A DNA stretch of 51,471 nucleotides from Bacteroidota bacterium. GTDB taxonomy: Bacteria; Bacteroidota; Bacteroidia; Palsa-965. The stretch's first letter is position 1; each line of letters starts with the position of its first letter. The notes under the pieces were generated by a model. The model had not been told where the DNA came from. It saw nothing but the letters and a program-made list of their open reading frames with translations, and did not search any database. The DNA lies in NCBI GenBank assembly GCA_003151415.1, contig PLXK01000145.1, positions 40,825-92,295 of the forward strand, in the 5' to 3' direction. Positions 34,484-42,641 of the stretch are shown one piece after another. The position numbers and the translations under genes are program-made.

Positions 34484-35596
34484 TCAATTGATGTCTTTTC
34501 CTTCTTTCAGTTTTGGAATCATGGCTTCAATCGCTTTTTTGTTCTCGGGATCGGGAGCAAGAGCCAATGCCGACTCGGCATTGGCAAGCGCATTTTTGAA
34601 ATCGCCGTTTGCGGAATAGCCCCGGGCCAGACCCATAAAGGTTGTGAACTGTTTGGGGTTTTTCTTTGCGTTCATTTTAAAGACAACCAGGGCCTCGGCA
34701 TTCTTTTTTATTCCCAGCAGTTTTCTGCCGTATTGATGGAGTTCGGTCATGGATGCCAAGGGCAGCGCTTTTTGCATGATGGAATCCGACTGACTCTGCC
34801 TGCCTGTTTTTTCAAGAATCATCGCCTTGGCGCTGAAAGTCTGAAAATCGGGATGGTTCTGCACGGCAACATTGATCCAGCTCAGACCCTGTTCCAGGTT
34901 CGTATTGTTCTGCAAACAAAACGTGCCGGCCTGCAGATACGCTTCCCAGCTAAAGCCCTTATCGCCTTTGAGTTCTTCTCTGAAATCCGCCAGCTCGGTT
35001 TTTACAAGATCCACTTCAATTTTAAAGGGAATCATTAATTTTTCCCATTCCAGGGCCACTGTGGCCGAAGCCGGGGTTTCGTTGATGAACTCATATTTCA
35101 ACCACTCCACACTTTTGTCAAGGGAAACGGGTTTCACTTTTACCCTCAGGGCATCCTGAGTGTCATCGTAGAAATAACTTCCCCAGGACTTGTTTTCTTT
35201 TGAAAAGATCAACGAGCATTCATTGAAATCAAAAACGATAAAGAAGCCATACTTCCCAGCGGCCAATTCTTTCCCCTCTATTTTTACAGCGGTGGAAAAT
35301 TCGATGGTGGTGTTTTCGTTTGCCCCGGCTCTCCAGGGAGCCGCTTTGCAGGTTCCATACTGGCTCAGGTCCTGGTAGCCCGTGTAAACAATTGATTTGC
35401 CATAAATGTTTCCTTCTCGTCCCTTCACTCCGGGTCTGTCGTAGTGTATCGTCACATCGGTTATGCCGATACGCTCCCCGCTGACGGCCTTTTTATTTTC
35501 TCCGTTGGGTGGCGTTAAAAGGGGATCGTTCTGGGCCTGTGCATAGCCAAAGAATAGAATGAACAAGAAAAGGGTCAAATAGGAAATGTGTTTCAT
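34484..35596 (-). CDS. Exported DUF2911 protein with TPR-like C-terminus
   Basis: A 370-residue exported protein. The ATG at 35596 (MKHISYLTLFLFILFFGYAQAQ) gives a clean signal peptide; the frame extends upstream without it. The DUF2911 domain (about 25-175) has ITDVTIHYDRPGVKGRE, APWRAGANENTTIEFS and LAAGKYGFFIV. The rest (about 185-365) has helical TPR-like repeats (NLEQGLSWINVAVQNHPDFQ, then EALVVFKMNAKKNPKQF and GDFKNALANAESALALAPD). A shorter paralogue lies at 42642-43505. DUF2911 function is unknown. Both copies share the order signal peptide, DUF2911, TPR. Confidence 0.88.
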   Translation of the reverse strand: MKHISYLTLFLFILFFGYAQAQNDPLLTPPNGENKKAVSGERIGITDVTIHYDRPGVKGREGNIYGKSIVYTGYQDLSQYGTCKAAPWRAGANENTTIEFSTAVKIEGKELAAGKYGFFIVFDFNECSLIFSKENKSWGSYFYDDTQDALRVKVKPVSLDKSVEWLKYEFINETPASATVALEWEKLMIPFKIEVDLVKTELADFREELKGDKGFSWEAYLQAGTFCLQNNTNLEQGLSWINVAVQNHPDFQTFSAKAMILEKTGRQSQSDSIMQKALPLASMTELHQYGRKLLGIKKNAEALVVFKMNAKKNPKQFTTFMGLARGYSANGDFKNALANAESALALAPDPENKKAIEAMIPKLKEGKDIN

Positions 35597-35809
35597 CGAT
35601 GCTGGCTTTGGTTCTGTTAATTCTGTTTTCATTTGCCGGAAAGGGTTCATTAGTCAATGCCCGTAAAAGTAAAAAGACCGGTGATTCTTTTTTTGAAGGA
35701 TATACAGAAGGAGGATAAGACGGATGGGCGGATAAATTCCGGAGCCGTTGGTTTCCTGACCTGTTCAATCTTCCGTTTTGTGTTTTTTTGGCAAATGAAA
35801 GCTTCGTTT

Positions 35810-35842
35810 TTGAACGTAAAGCAAATAGATACGCTACCTTCG
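35810..35842 (+). promoter_or_regulatory. Weak promoter candidate in the divergent gap 35597-35910
   Basis: TTG at 35810-35812 and TAccTTcG at 35835-35842 with a 22-base spacer, longer than ideal and one mismatch in the -7. The gap otherwise holds no gene I can support. Confidence 0.25.
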
Positions 35843-35910
35843 CTACCTGAAAAAAAGCATTCCTCCGCCGCCGGAAGAGTGGAAATCACTTCACTGAAAA
35901 ACGCGATTTT

Positions 35911-38403
35911 ATGAAACGAATGGTTTATGTGCTGCTCCTTTCTGCAATCTTTGGCAAACAGGCAAAGGCCCAGGCTCAGCCCGTTCTGAATGGATCGGAT
36001 ATTTTGCTTGGCCTTGAAAAGCTCAATACCGTGGGGGCCGTTTTATATATTGCGGCGCATCCGGATGATGAAAACACACGGCTTCTGGCCTATCTCGCAA
36101 AAGAAAAAAAATTGCGCACCGGTTATCTGTCCGTTACCCGCGGGGACGGCGGGCAAAATCTCATCGGCAAGGAACAAGGCGATGCACTTGGCCTTATCCG
36201 CACACAGGAGCTTCTGGCTGCGCGAAGGACAGACGGTGCCGAGCAGTTTTTTACAAGGGCGAATGATTTCGGATATTCCAAAAACCCCGAAGAAACGTTT
36301 ACAATCTGGAACAGGGACAGTGTTCTGTCCGATATGGTTTGGACCATACGCAAATTCAAACCCGATGTCATCATCTGCCGTTTCCCGACAACAGGCGAAG
36401 GAGGGCACGGGCACCATACGGCTTCAGCCATCCTGGCCATGGAAGCATTCGATGCCGCCGCCGACCCCAAACGGTTTCCGCATCAGCTGGCAAGTGTTCC
36501 GGTCTGGAAAACGCGGCGCATTTTTTGGAACACGTTTAATTTCGGAACGACGAATACCACAGCGCCCAATCAACTCAAAGTCGACGTCGGACTTTACAAC
36601 CCGTTGCTTGGAAAAGGCTATGGCGAAATTGCAGCAGAAAGCCGGTCCATGCACAAGAGCCAGGGCTTTGGTGTTCCCAAACAAAGAGGTTCGACAACCG
36701 AATATTTTAAACTGCTCAAAGGCGACAGTGTGAAGAGTGATCTGTTTGAGGGCATTGACCAGACCTGGCATCGTTTTCCGGGTTCGGCAGATCTGGAGAA
36801 GGCAATTCAGAATTGCATCGGAAAGTTCAACTCCCGATCACCGGAGTTGAGTATACCCGATCTGCTGGAAATCCACAAGTTGCTGGCTCACCTTCAAAGT
36901 AAGGATCCTACCCAAATGAAATGGAATGATTTAAAAATGCGGGAAATAGAAAATCTGATGGTGGCTTGTTCAGGTTTGTGGCTGGAGGCTTTCGCTGCCA
37001 GCAATACGGGTATTCCCGGCAATGCCGTGACGCTTACCACACAGGTTGTCAAACGCAACAACTGCGAGGCGAAACTGCAAAAGATAAGTTATTGGAATCA
37101 GCAGGATACAATGACAGAACATGTTCTGAAGACCAATGAATTGTTTACAGCTAAGCACACCGAAACCCTGTCTGCCAATCTCCCCTTTTCAAATCCATAC
37201 TGGCTCAATGAAAAACACGAACCGGGTTTTTATCACGTAAATGATCCGATGCTCATTGGCAAACCGGAAAATAATCCTGCACTTATGGTGTCATTTTACA
37301 TTGAACTTGGCGGACTCCAAATTGAAGTGGAGCGTCCTTTGGTATATAAGTGGACCGATCCTGTTAAGGGCGAAATCTACAGTCCTTTTGAGGTTCTTCC
37401 ACCGGCCACCGTTAACATCTCCGAAAAGGTTTTGGTTTTCAGCGACGAGCATCCGAAGAATGTTCAGTTTGTCATCAAGGCAAACAGCGACAATGTAAGT
37501 GGTCTGTTGATGGTAGCGGTACCCGATGGATGGTCTTTTGTATATAAGACCAAGGAGTTCAATCTGGAAAACAGGGGCGAGGAGGTTGTTCTGGAAGGGC
37601 AGGTTGTTTCATCAAAAACCGGATCGAATAGCAAACTGGCGGCATCGGTGTTGATTCATGGGAAAATATATTCAAAGGGCATTCAGCGAATTGAATACGA
37701 CCACATCCCGCATCAGTTTATTTTGAGTGATGCGGAGGCGAACCTCGTTCACATCAATCTCAAAGAAAGCGGCACAAACATTGGCTATATTCCGGGAGCG
37801 GGAGATGAGATACCTGTATGTCTGAAACAAATCGGCTACAAGGTCACCGTTCTGACCGACGAACAGCTGATGAATGATGATTTGTCAAAATATTCGGCCA
37901 TCATCACCGGAGTGAGGGCATACAACACCAACGAAAGGCTGAAAACCTTTTACCGGCGGCTTATGGACTACACCAAAAACGGGGGAAACCTGATTGTGCA
38001 ATACAATACAAGTAACCGCGATGAGCCCGTTACTTCCTCCATGGGTCCCTATCCGTTTACCATCAGCCGCGACCGGGTGACGGATGAGCATGCGGAAATG
38101 AGAATTACGAATCCAGGACATTCGGTGCTGAACTGGCCAAACGTGATTGATACAAATGATTTTAAAGGATGGATTCAGGAACGGGGCATTTACTTTGCAA
38201 AAGACTGGGACAAGCAATACGAAACGGTATTCTCCATAAATGATCCCGGAGAAAAACCTTCGGAAGGAAGCCTGATCATTGCAAAAAACGGTAAGGGGAA
38301 TTTTGTGTACACCGGCCTGGTTTTTTTCAGGGAACTGCCTGCGGGTGTTCCCGGAGCGTATCGTCTTCTGGTGAACCTGCTCAGTCTTCCGCAAAACAAA
38401 TGA
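35911..38403 (+). CDS. Exported PIG-L (LmbE) family deacetylase with C-terminal GATase-like domain
   Basis: An 830-residue exported hydrolase. Signal peptide 1-20 (VYVLLLSAIF, ending AKAQ). The PIG-L domain (about 40-260) has the zinc motif AAHPDDEN (His50, Asp53) and the later GGHGHHTASA segment with the second pair of His residues. Family members remove N-acetyl groups from GlcNAc-linked substrates. The middle (about 350-600) is beta-rich with NPALMVSFYIELGG and looks like Ig/NPCBM-type accessory domains. The C-terminal 200 residues (IGYKVTVLTDEQL, SAIITGVRAYNTNERL, GGNLIVQYNTSN) resemble a class I glutamine-amidotransferase/ThuA-like fold. It is followed after 26 bases by a tiny membrane-peptide gene and a symporter gene, likely one operon that deacetylates and imports a glycan-derived compound. 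Confidence 0.85.
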   Translation: MKRMVYVLLLSAIFGKQAKAQAQPVLNGSDILLGLEKLNTVGAVLYIAAHPDDENTRLLAYLAKEKKLRTGYLSVTRGDGGQNLIGKEQGDALGLIRTQELLAARRTDGAEQFFTRANDFGYSKNPEETFTIWNRDSVLSDMVWTIRKFKPDVIICRFPTTGEGGHGHHTASAILAMEAFDAAADPKRFPHQLASVPVWKTRRIFWNTFNFGTTNTTAPNQLKVDVGLYNPLLGKGYGEIAAESRSMHKSQGFGVPKQRGSTTEYFKLLKGDSVKSDLFEGIDQTWHRFPGSADLEKAIQNCIGKFNSRSPELSIPDLLEIHKLLAHLQSKDPTQMKWNDLKMREIENLMVACSGLWLEAFAASNTGIPGNAVTLTTQVVKRNNCEAKLQKISYWNQQDTMTEHVLKTNELFTAKHTETLSANLPFSNPYWLNEKHEPGFYHVNDPMLIGKPENNPALMVSFYIELGGLQIEVERPLVYKWTDPVKGEIYSPFEVLPPATVNISEKVLVFSDEHPKNVQFVIKANSDNVSGLLMVAVPDGWSFVYKTKEFNLENRGEEVVLEGQVVSSKTGSNSKLAASVLIHGKIYSKGIQRIEYDHIPHQFILSDAEANLVHINLKESGTNIGYIPGAGDEIPVCLKQIGYKVTVLTDEQLMNDDLSKYSAIITGVRAYNTNERLKTFYRRLMDYTKNGGNLIVQYNTSNRDEPVTSSMGPYPFTISRDRVTDEHAEMRITNPGHSVLNWPNVIDTNDFKGWIQERGIYFAKDWDKQYETVFSINDPGEKPSEGSLIIAKNGKGNFVYTGLVFFRELPAGVPGAYRLLVNLLSLPQNK

Positions 38404-38429
38404 TCCTATACGGATAAGCAAATCAGAAC

Positions 38430-38546
38430 ATGGGCAGCGAAAAACCCTCGGAGGAGAAAAAGTGGACTCGCATTTATATGCTTGTCATTGCCGTGCTGGT
38501 GGCATCAATCGTTTTCTTTTATTTGTTTACAAAATATTTTGAATGA
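38430..38546 (+). CDS. Single-span membrane peptide, 38 residues
   Basis: An ATG at 38430 opens 38 codons: a charged N-terminus (MGSEKPSEEKKWTR), then a hydrophobic helix (IYMLVIAVLVASIVFFYLF) and TKYFE. The TGA overlaps the ATG of the symporter gene (ATGA at 38543-38546), which is strong evidence for coupled translation. The charge pattern puts the short tail outside and the N-terminus in the cytosol, or the reverse. It could be a small accessory subunit of the symporter, as KdpF-like or YhdT/PanF-type small partners are for other carriers. Function is inferred from position only. Confidence 0.7.
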   Translation: MGSEKPSEEKKWTRIYMLVIAVLVASIVFFYLFTKYFE

Positions 38547-40258
38547 GTGCAACCGATTGGCTTGTTCTGGGCGTCACCTTATTTTCTATAGTCGCCTATG
38601 GGATCTGGAAAAGTCGTGGAGCCAAAAATATTGAGTCCTACCTGCTTGCCGATAAGCAGTTGCCCTGGTACCATGTCGGCTTGTCGGTTATGGCCACCCA
38701 GGCCAGTGCCATTACTTTTATTTCTGCACCCGGACTGGCTTACACCGATGGCATGCGTTTCATTCAGTTTTATTTTGGCTTGCCCCTGGCCATGGTGGTG
38801 CTGTGTGTAACCTTTATTCCTGCTTTCCGGAAACTGAATGTTTTTACCGCATATGAATATCTGGAAAAACGTTTCGATGTTAAAACAAGATCGCTGACAG
38901 CGTTTCTCTTTCTTTTGCAAAGGGGGCTCTCCACCGGCATTACCATTTATGCTCCATCCATTATACTCTCCACCATTCTGGGTATCGACATCACTTATAC
39001 CACCCTGGTCATGGGGGCTCTTGTTATCCTCTATACCGTGTATGGCGGAACGCGTGCGGTTTCATACACTCAGATGCTCCAGATGAGTGTCATCTTCGCA
39101 GGCCTGTTTATTGCAGCCTATATGGTTGTGCATCTGCTGCCCGAAAATGTCGGGTTTTCCGATGCGCTTCACATAGCCGGTAAAATGGGTAAGCTCAATG
39201 CCATTGACACGAAATTTGACTGGAACAACAAGTACAACATCTGGTCCGGAATCATAGGCGGCTTTTTTCTGCAGTTGTCCTATTTTGGAACAGATCAATC
39301 GCAGGTTGGGCGGTACCTCACGGGCAAATCCGTCAATCAGAGCCGGCTGGGCCTGATTATGAACGGGCTTGTCAAGATCCCCATGCAATTCCTCATCCTG
39401 CTTATCGGGACTCTGGTTTTTAGTTTTTATCAATACCATCAGCCGCCGGTTTTCTTTAACAGGGTCGAGGTTGATCGCATTGAGAACAGTCCCTATAAAG
39501 ACAAGTATCACCGCCTGGAAGCTGATTACAAACAGGCCCATATCCGGAAACAGGAAAAAGTGGCTGAACTGGTCAATGCACTTCACCAAAACAACGAAAC
39601 CACAATACACAATGCCGGCCTGGGTTTGCAGGAGGCCGAGCGGTCCGCGCAAAGCATACGCAAGGAAGCAACCGGATTGATGACAAAGAACAACCCGAAA
39701 GCCGATACGAACGATACCAATTATATTTTTCTGAGTTTCGTTACCGGATTTCTTCCGGTTGGTTTGGTCGGCCTTTTGGTGGTTATTATCTTTCTGGCCT
39801 CTATGGGTTCAACGGCAAGCGGATTGAATTCACTGGCTTCCACCAGCGTGGTTGATTTCTACAAAAGATTTTACAACAAAGAGGCGGGAGCTTCGAGATA
39901 CCTGAGCGCATCGCGCTGGGCAACGGTTTTCTGGGGATTGTTCTGCGTCGGGGTGGCGATGTATGCAGGCAAGCTGGGCAACCTGATTGAAGCTGTAAAC
40001 ATTCTCGGTTCCTTGTTTTACGGAACGATTCTGGGCGTTTTTCTGGTTGCCTTTTATCTGAAACATGTCGGAGGCACTGCTGTTTTTTACGCCGCTTTAA
40101 TTGCGGAAGGTTTTGTTATTTATGCGAAGATTGTGGATCTGACTTCCTTCCTCTGGTTCAATGTAATCGGATGTCTGTTGGTGATGCTGCTTGCCCTGAT
40201 CTTGCAACGTATTCTTCCGGCCGGCGCCTACGGAAAAAAACCTGCACGGACGGATTAA
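38543..40258 (+). CDS. Sodium:solute symporter (SSS family)
   Basis: A 571-residue inner-membrane Na+-coupled carrier. The first helix and the unwound sodium-site region are visible (MATQASAITFISAPGLAYTDG), as is the long family signature (LGIDITYTTLVMGALVILYTVYGGTRAV, and GGFFLQLSYFGTDQSQVGRYLTGKS). Between about residues 298 and 390 a hydrophilic, partly coiled-coil insert (EADYKQAHIRKQEKVAELVNAL) interrupts the helices; this is longer than in PutP or vSGLT. GSTASGLNSLASTSVVDFYKRF follows. Coupled with a 38-residue membrane peptide just upstream, and in the same run as the PIG-L deacetylase. Substrate probably a sugar or amino-sugar derivative, by context. Confidence 0.92.
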   Translation: MSATDWLVLGVTLFSIVAYGIWKSRGAKNIESYLLADKQLPWYHVGLSVMATQASAITFISAPGLAYTDGMRFIQFYFGLPLAMVVLCVTFIPAFRKLNVFTAYEYLEKRFDVKTRSLTAFLFLLQRGLSTGITIYAPSIILSTILGIDITYTTLVMGALVILYTVYGGTRAVSYTQMLQMSVIFAGLFIAAYMVVHLLPENVGFSDALHIAGKMGKLNAIDTKFDWNNKYNIWSGIIGGFFLQLSYFGTDQSQVGRYLTGKSVNQSRLGLIMNGLVKIPMQFLILLIGTLVFSFYQYHQPPVFFNRVEVDRIENSPYKDKYHRLEADYKQAHIRKQEKVAELVNALHQNNETTIHNAGLGLQEAERSAQSIRKEATGLMTKNNPKADTNDTNYIFLSFVTGFLPVGLVGLLVVIIFLASMGSTASGLNSLASTSVVDFYKRFYNKEAGASRYLSASRWATVFWGLFCVGVAMYAGKLGNLIEAVNILGSLFYGTILGVFLVAFYLKHVGGTAVFYAALIAEGFVIYAKIVDLTSFLWFNVIGCLLVMLLALILQRILPAGAYGKKPARTD

Positions 40259-40407
40259 CAAGCATCTGGCAAGGTGGCTGCCCGCCAAACGGCTCAATTG
40301 TCAAAAAAAGGAACTCCCTGCTGCTGAATCATTTCGAAACAATTTGACAAACGATTGAACCTTTGTCGTTTTGGATTGTATGAGCTTCTGAAACCAACAC
40401 GAACACA

Positions 40408-41574
40408 ATGATTAGAAAATTGATTTTATCCAGTCTGCTTTTTGCAGGCACAATACAGGCCCAACAGGCTGAAAAGATTCTGCACAGGTCTCGCGCATAC
40501 AGGGGACCGGTATTTTACAGCGAGCAGGTTAAGCTTTGGAAGAGAGAGTTGGATAAAAGCCCGCGGAATGCGGCGGCCTGGGAAAATTATTACCTGGCAA
40601 CCCGCTATTCGGAAGACCTCAAATACGATGGATCGGTGAATGACAAGGGCAAGGTGCTGGACAAAATTTTGAACGACATGGCTAAGCAGGTTCCCAATTC
40701 CATCGAATACATAGACTGTAAATTATTGAATACCGGCCTTGAAAAGGGAGATGCAGAAACCTTAAAGCTGATTCAGAAGGGTTATGCAATGAACCCCAAG
40801 GATGAAGAGGTGCTGGAGGCCTACATCAATTATTGTGAGCTGAGAGGGAAGACAGATGAATTCCAACGACTATACAAGGGATTGAATGACACCCGTGTGA
40901 ATGATTATACAATCATGGAATTTAACTACAATGTGCTGATGTCTGCAGATAAAAATGCCATCCTTTTTACATGGGGAGACAACGATACGTATCCTGCCAG
41001 GATCTTGCAGGAAACAAGATCAGTAAGAACGGATATCACGCTGATTAACGCCTCCTTTGCAACCAATTTCCCCGAATATCTGGCCCGCGTACTCAAACAG
41101 AAGGGCATTGTTCTTGGCGATGCGTTTATTCAAAAATACGCTACTCCCACTGATATGAAAGCATTTATCAAGGCCCTCACCTTGGAAATCAGTCGGAAGT
41201 ATCCTTCTGTACCTATCTTTTTTGCACTTACAGGAGACACGGAAAATCTTTTTGACGACAGCCTGTATTGCACTGGACTGGCCAACCGATTCAGCACTGT
41301 GCGCATTGACAATGTATCAAAACTAAAGAACAACATAGAAAACCGTTTTCATCTGGATTATCTGAGGGGCGGGCTGAACGAAACGCCCAGCATTTCGCAT
41401 CCGGTGGGCGAGGAGTTTGCAAGCAATTATGTCATTCCTTTTGCCATGCTCTACAAACATTACAAGAGCATGGGAGAAAGCAATGAGCGTTCTGAGTTTT
41501 ATAAAAGCTTTGTTATGGAACAAGCGGCCCGGACGAAAAATGAAAAGGAAATGAAAGAATATCTGGAGAACTGA
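40408..41574 (+). CDS. Exported protein with a domain like the soluble tail of DUF2723 (GT117) proteins
   Basis: A 388-residue protein with signal peptide MIRKLILSSLLFAGTIQAQ. The first half has helical, TPR-like spacing (RELDKSPRNAAAWENYYLA, IQKGYAMNPKDEEVLEAYINY). The second half contains ILFTWGDNDTYPARILQE and VRTDITLINASF, which resembles the GDNDTFPLWYLQE/RTDVRVVNLS region found after the membrane part of Bacteroidota DUF2723 proteins; a similar fold without the membrane helices is likely. It ends four bases before the ECF sigma gene, so sigma, this protein and the downstream membrane protein may share one transcript. Function unknown. Confidence 0.65.
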   Translation: MIRKLILSSLLFAGTIQAQQAEKILHRSRAYRGPVFYSEQVKLWKRELDKSPRNAAAWENYYLATRYSEDLKYDGSVNDKGKVLDKILNDMAKQVPNSIEYIDCKLLNTGLEKGDAETLKLIQKGYAMNPKDEEVLEAYINYCELRGKTDEFQRLYKGLNDTRVNDYTIMEFNYNVLMSADKNAILFTWGDNDTYPARILQETRSVRTDITLINASFATNFPEYLARVLKQKGIVLGDAFIQKYATPTDMKAFIKALTLEISRKYPSVPIFFALTGDTENLFDDSLYCTGLANRFSTVRIDNVSKLKNNIENRFHLDYLRGGLNETPSISHPVGEEFASNYVIPFAMLYKHYKSMGESNERSEFYKSFVMEQAARTKNEKEMKEYLEN

Positions 41575-41578
41575 AAGG

Positions 41579-42160
41579 ATGAAAGATTATTCTCTCTGTT
41601 CTGATGAAAAGCTGATGCTTCTCCTTCGTGGAGGAGAAGCATCAGCTTTTGATACATTGTATGCCCGCTATAGCCGAAAATTGCTGGGTTATTTTGTCCG
41701 CATGCTGAATTACGATCGCGAAAAAGCACAGGATGCTTTGCAGGATTTATTTCTGAAGATTGTGGAGCACCCCGAAGCGTTTGACAGCTCACGCAATTTC
41801 CGGCCCTGGGTTTATGCGCTGGCCTGTAATACATGTAAGAACCATTACAAACACATAACACGGGTGAAAGGAGTTCACGAGGAACTGCGTTACGTAGCCA
41901 ACGAACTGGATGAAAGATCGTTTTTGAAAGCAGCTGAAAAAATAGATGCCATTGAGTTTAGGAAAGCGCTTGATGACGTGCTTGAAGATCTGCCCCTGGA
42001 GAAAAAGACAGTGTTCGTTCTGCGTTTCCAGGAAGATCACACGTTACTGGAAATTGCAGAAATAACAGGCGCTTCAGAAGGGACAGTGAAGTCGCGCCTG
42101 CATTATACACTAAAAATTCTGGAAGAAAGATTGAAAAGGTTTAACCCGATAAACGCCTGA
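41579..42160 (+). CDS. ECF-type RNA polymerase sigma factor
   Basis: A 193-residue alternative sigma factor that directs RNA polymerase to a specific regulon. Region 2 (about 9-85) has SDEKLMLLLRGGEASAFDTLY, then REKAQDALQDLFLKI (2.2 and 2.3) and FRPWVYALACNTCKNHYK (2.4). Region 4 (about 125-185) has LEDLPLEKKTVFVLRFQEDHTLLEIAEITGAS and EGTVKSRLHYTLKIL, the helix-turn-helix. The gene for a probable anti-sigma begins five bases later. Codons about 10-24 form a perfect 18-bp inverted repeat (separate entry). Trigger and targets unknown. Confidence 0.94.
   Translation: MKDYSLCSDEKLMLLLRGGEASAFDTLYARYSRKLLGYFVRMLNYDREKAQDALQDLFLKIVEHPEAFDSSRNFRPWVYALACNTCKNHYKHITRVKGVHEELRYVANELDERSFLKAAEKIDAIEFRKALDDVLEDLPLEKKTVFVLRFQEDHTLLEIAEITGASEGTVKSRLHYTLKILEERLKRFNPINA
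41607..41650 (+). other. Perfect 18-bp inverted repeat inside the ECF sigma gene
   Basis: Arms at 41607-41624 (AAAAGCTGATGCTTCTCC) and 41633-41650 (its exact complement, ending CAGCTTTT) with an 8-base loop (TTCGTGGA). In RNA this is a terminator-like hairpin of very high stability about 30 bases past the start codon. Both strands of this stretch encode almost the same peptide (KLMLLL, two residues, GEASAF). Confidence 0.95.
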
Positions 42161-42164
42161 TGAT

Positions 42165-42536
42165 ATGGATAACAAAGAAGAATTAAACCGCTTGCTGCGG
42201 CAATCCATGCAGCTGAAAGAAAGTGAAGTGCCCGAGCCCGACGAGTCAATCCGGGTAGCTCTGAGGGCGAAGGTTATCGCCAGGCAGCAAATTCAGCCGC
42301 GGTCCCTGTGGCTTTTGTATCGTTTGCGCGACCTGATGAATGTCGAAATCAAATTGTATCAGGCGGGTCTTGCCCTCGGAGTGTTTGTTTTTATGATGGT
42401 CTGGCTTCCATCTGCCTCCTCTGTACAGAAATCAGGCGAGGCCGAACTTGTGGCAGATACAATCCATCCGGTTTATAGTTCGAGCGCGAAGCAAAATAAA
42501 TTCCTGATCAGGAATTATATTGTCAAAGTGAATTGA
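42165..42536 (+). CDS. Small single-span membrane protein, probable anti-sigma factor
   Basis: A 123-residue protein encoded five bases after the ECF sigma stop. A charged cytosolic N-part (1-65; LRQSMQLKESEVPEPDESIRVAL) precedes one hydrophobic helix (about 66-85, YQAGLALGVFVFMMVWLP) and a short outer tail. Size, topology and position match minimal anti-sigma factors, but no ZAS zinc motif (HxxxCxxC) is present, so the assignment rests on gene order. A strong bidirectional terminator follows. Confidence 0.6.
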   Translation: MDNKEELNRLLRQSMQLKESEVPEPDESIRVALRAKVIARQQIQPRSLWLLYRLRDLMNVEIKLYQAGLALGVFVFMMVWLPSASSVQKSGEAELVADTIHPVYSSSAKQNKFLIRNYIVKVN

Positions 42537-42590
42537 TCCGGTTGAAGAAAAGAACCCTATCCGGTAACGGGCTCAGAATGTGTATTCGCT

Positions 42591-42629
42591 AAAAAGGCCA
42601 TCTCCGTCATTTCAGAGATGGCCTTTTTT
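42591..42629. terminator. Bidirectional intrinsic terminator
   Basis: AAAAAGGCCATCTC (42591-42604) pairs with GAGATGGCCTTTTT, 10-base loop, with A-run and T-run on either side. It serves the plus-strand sigma operon and the minus-strand DUF2911 gene, which end on either side. Confidence 0.92.
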
Positions 42630-42641
42630 CATTGGTCTTTC

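Noticed and set aside
39062-39652. 196-codon minus-strand frame opposite the symporter
   Set aside because: Antisense shadow of conserved membrane helices.
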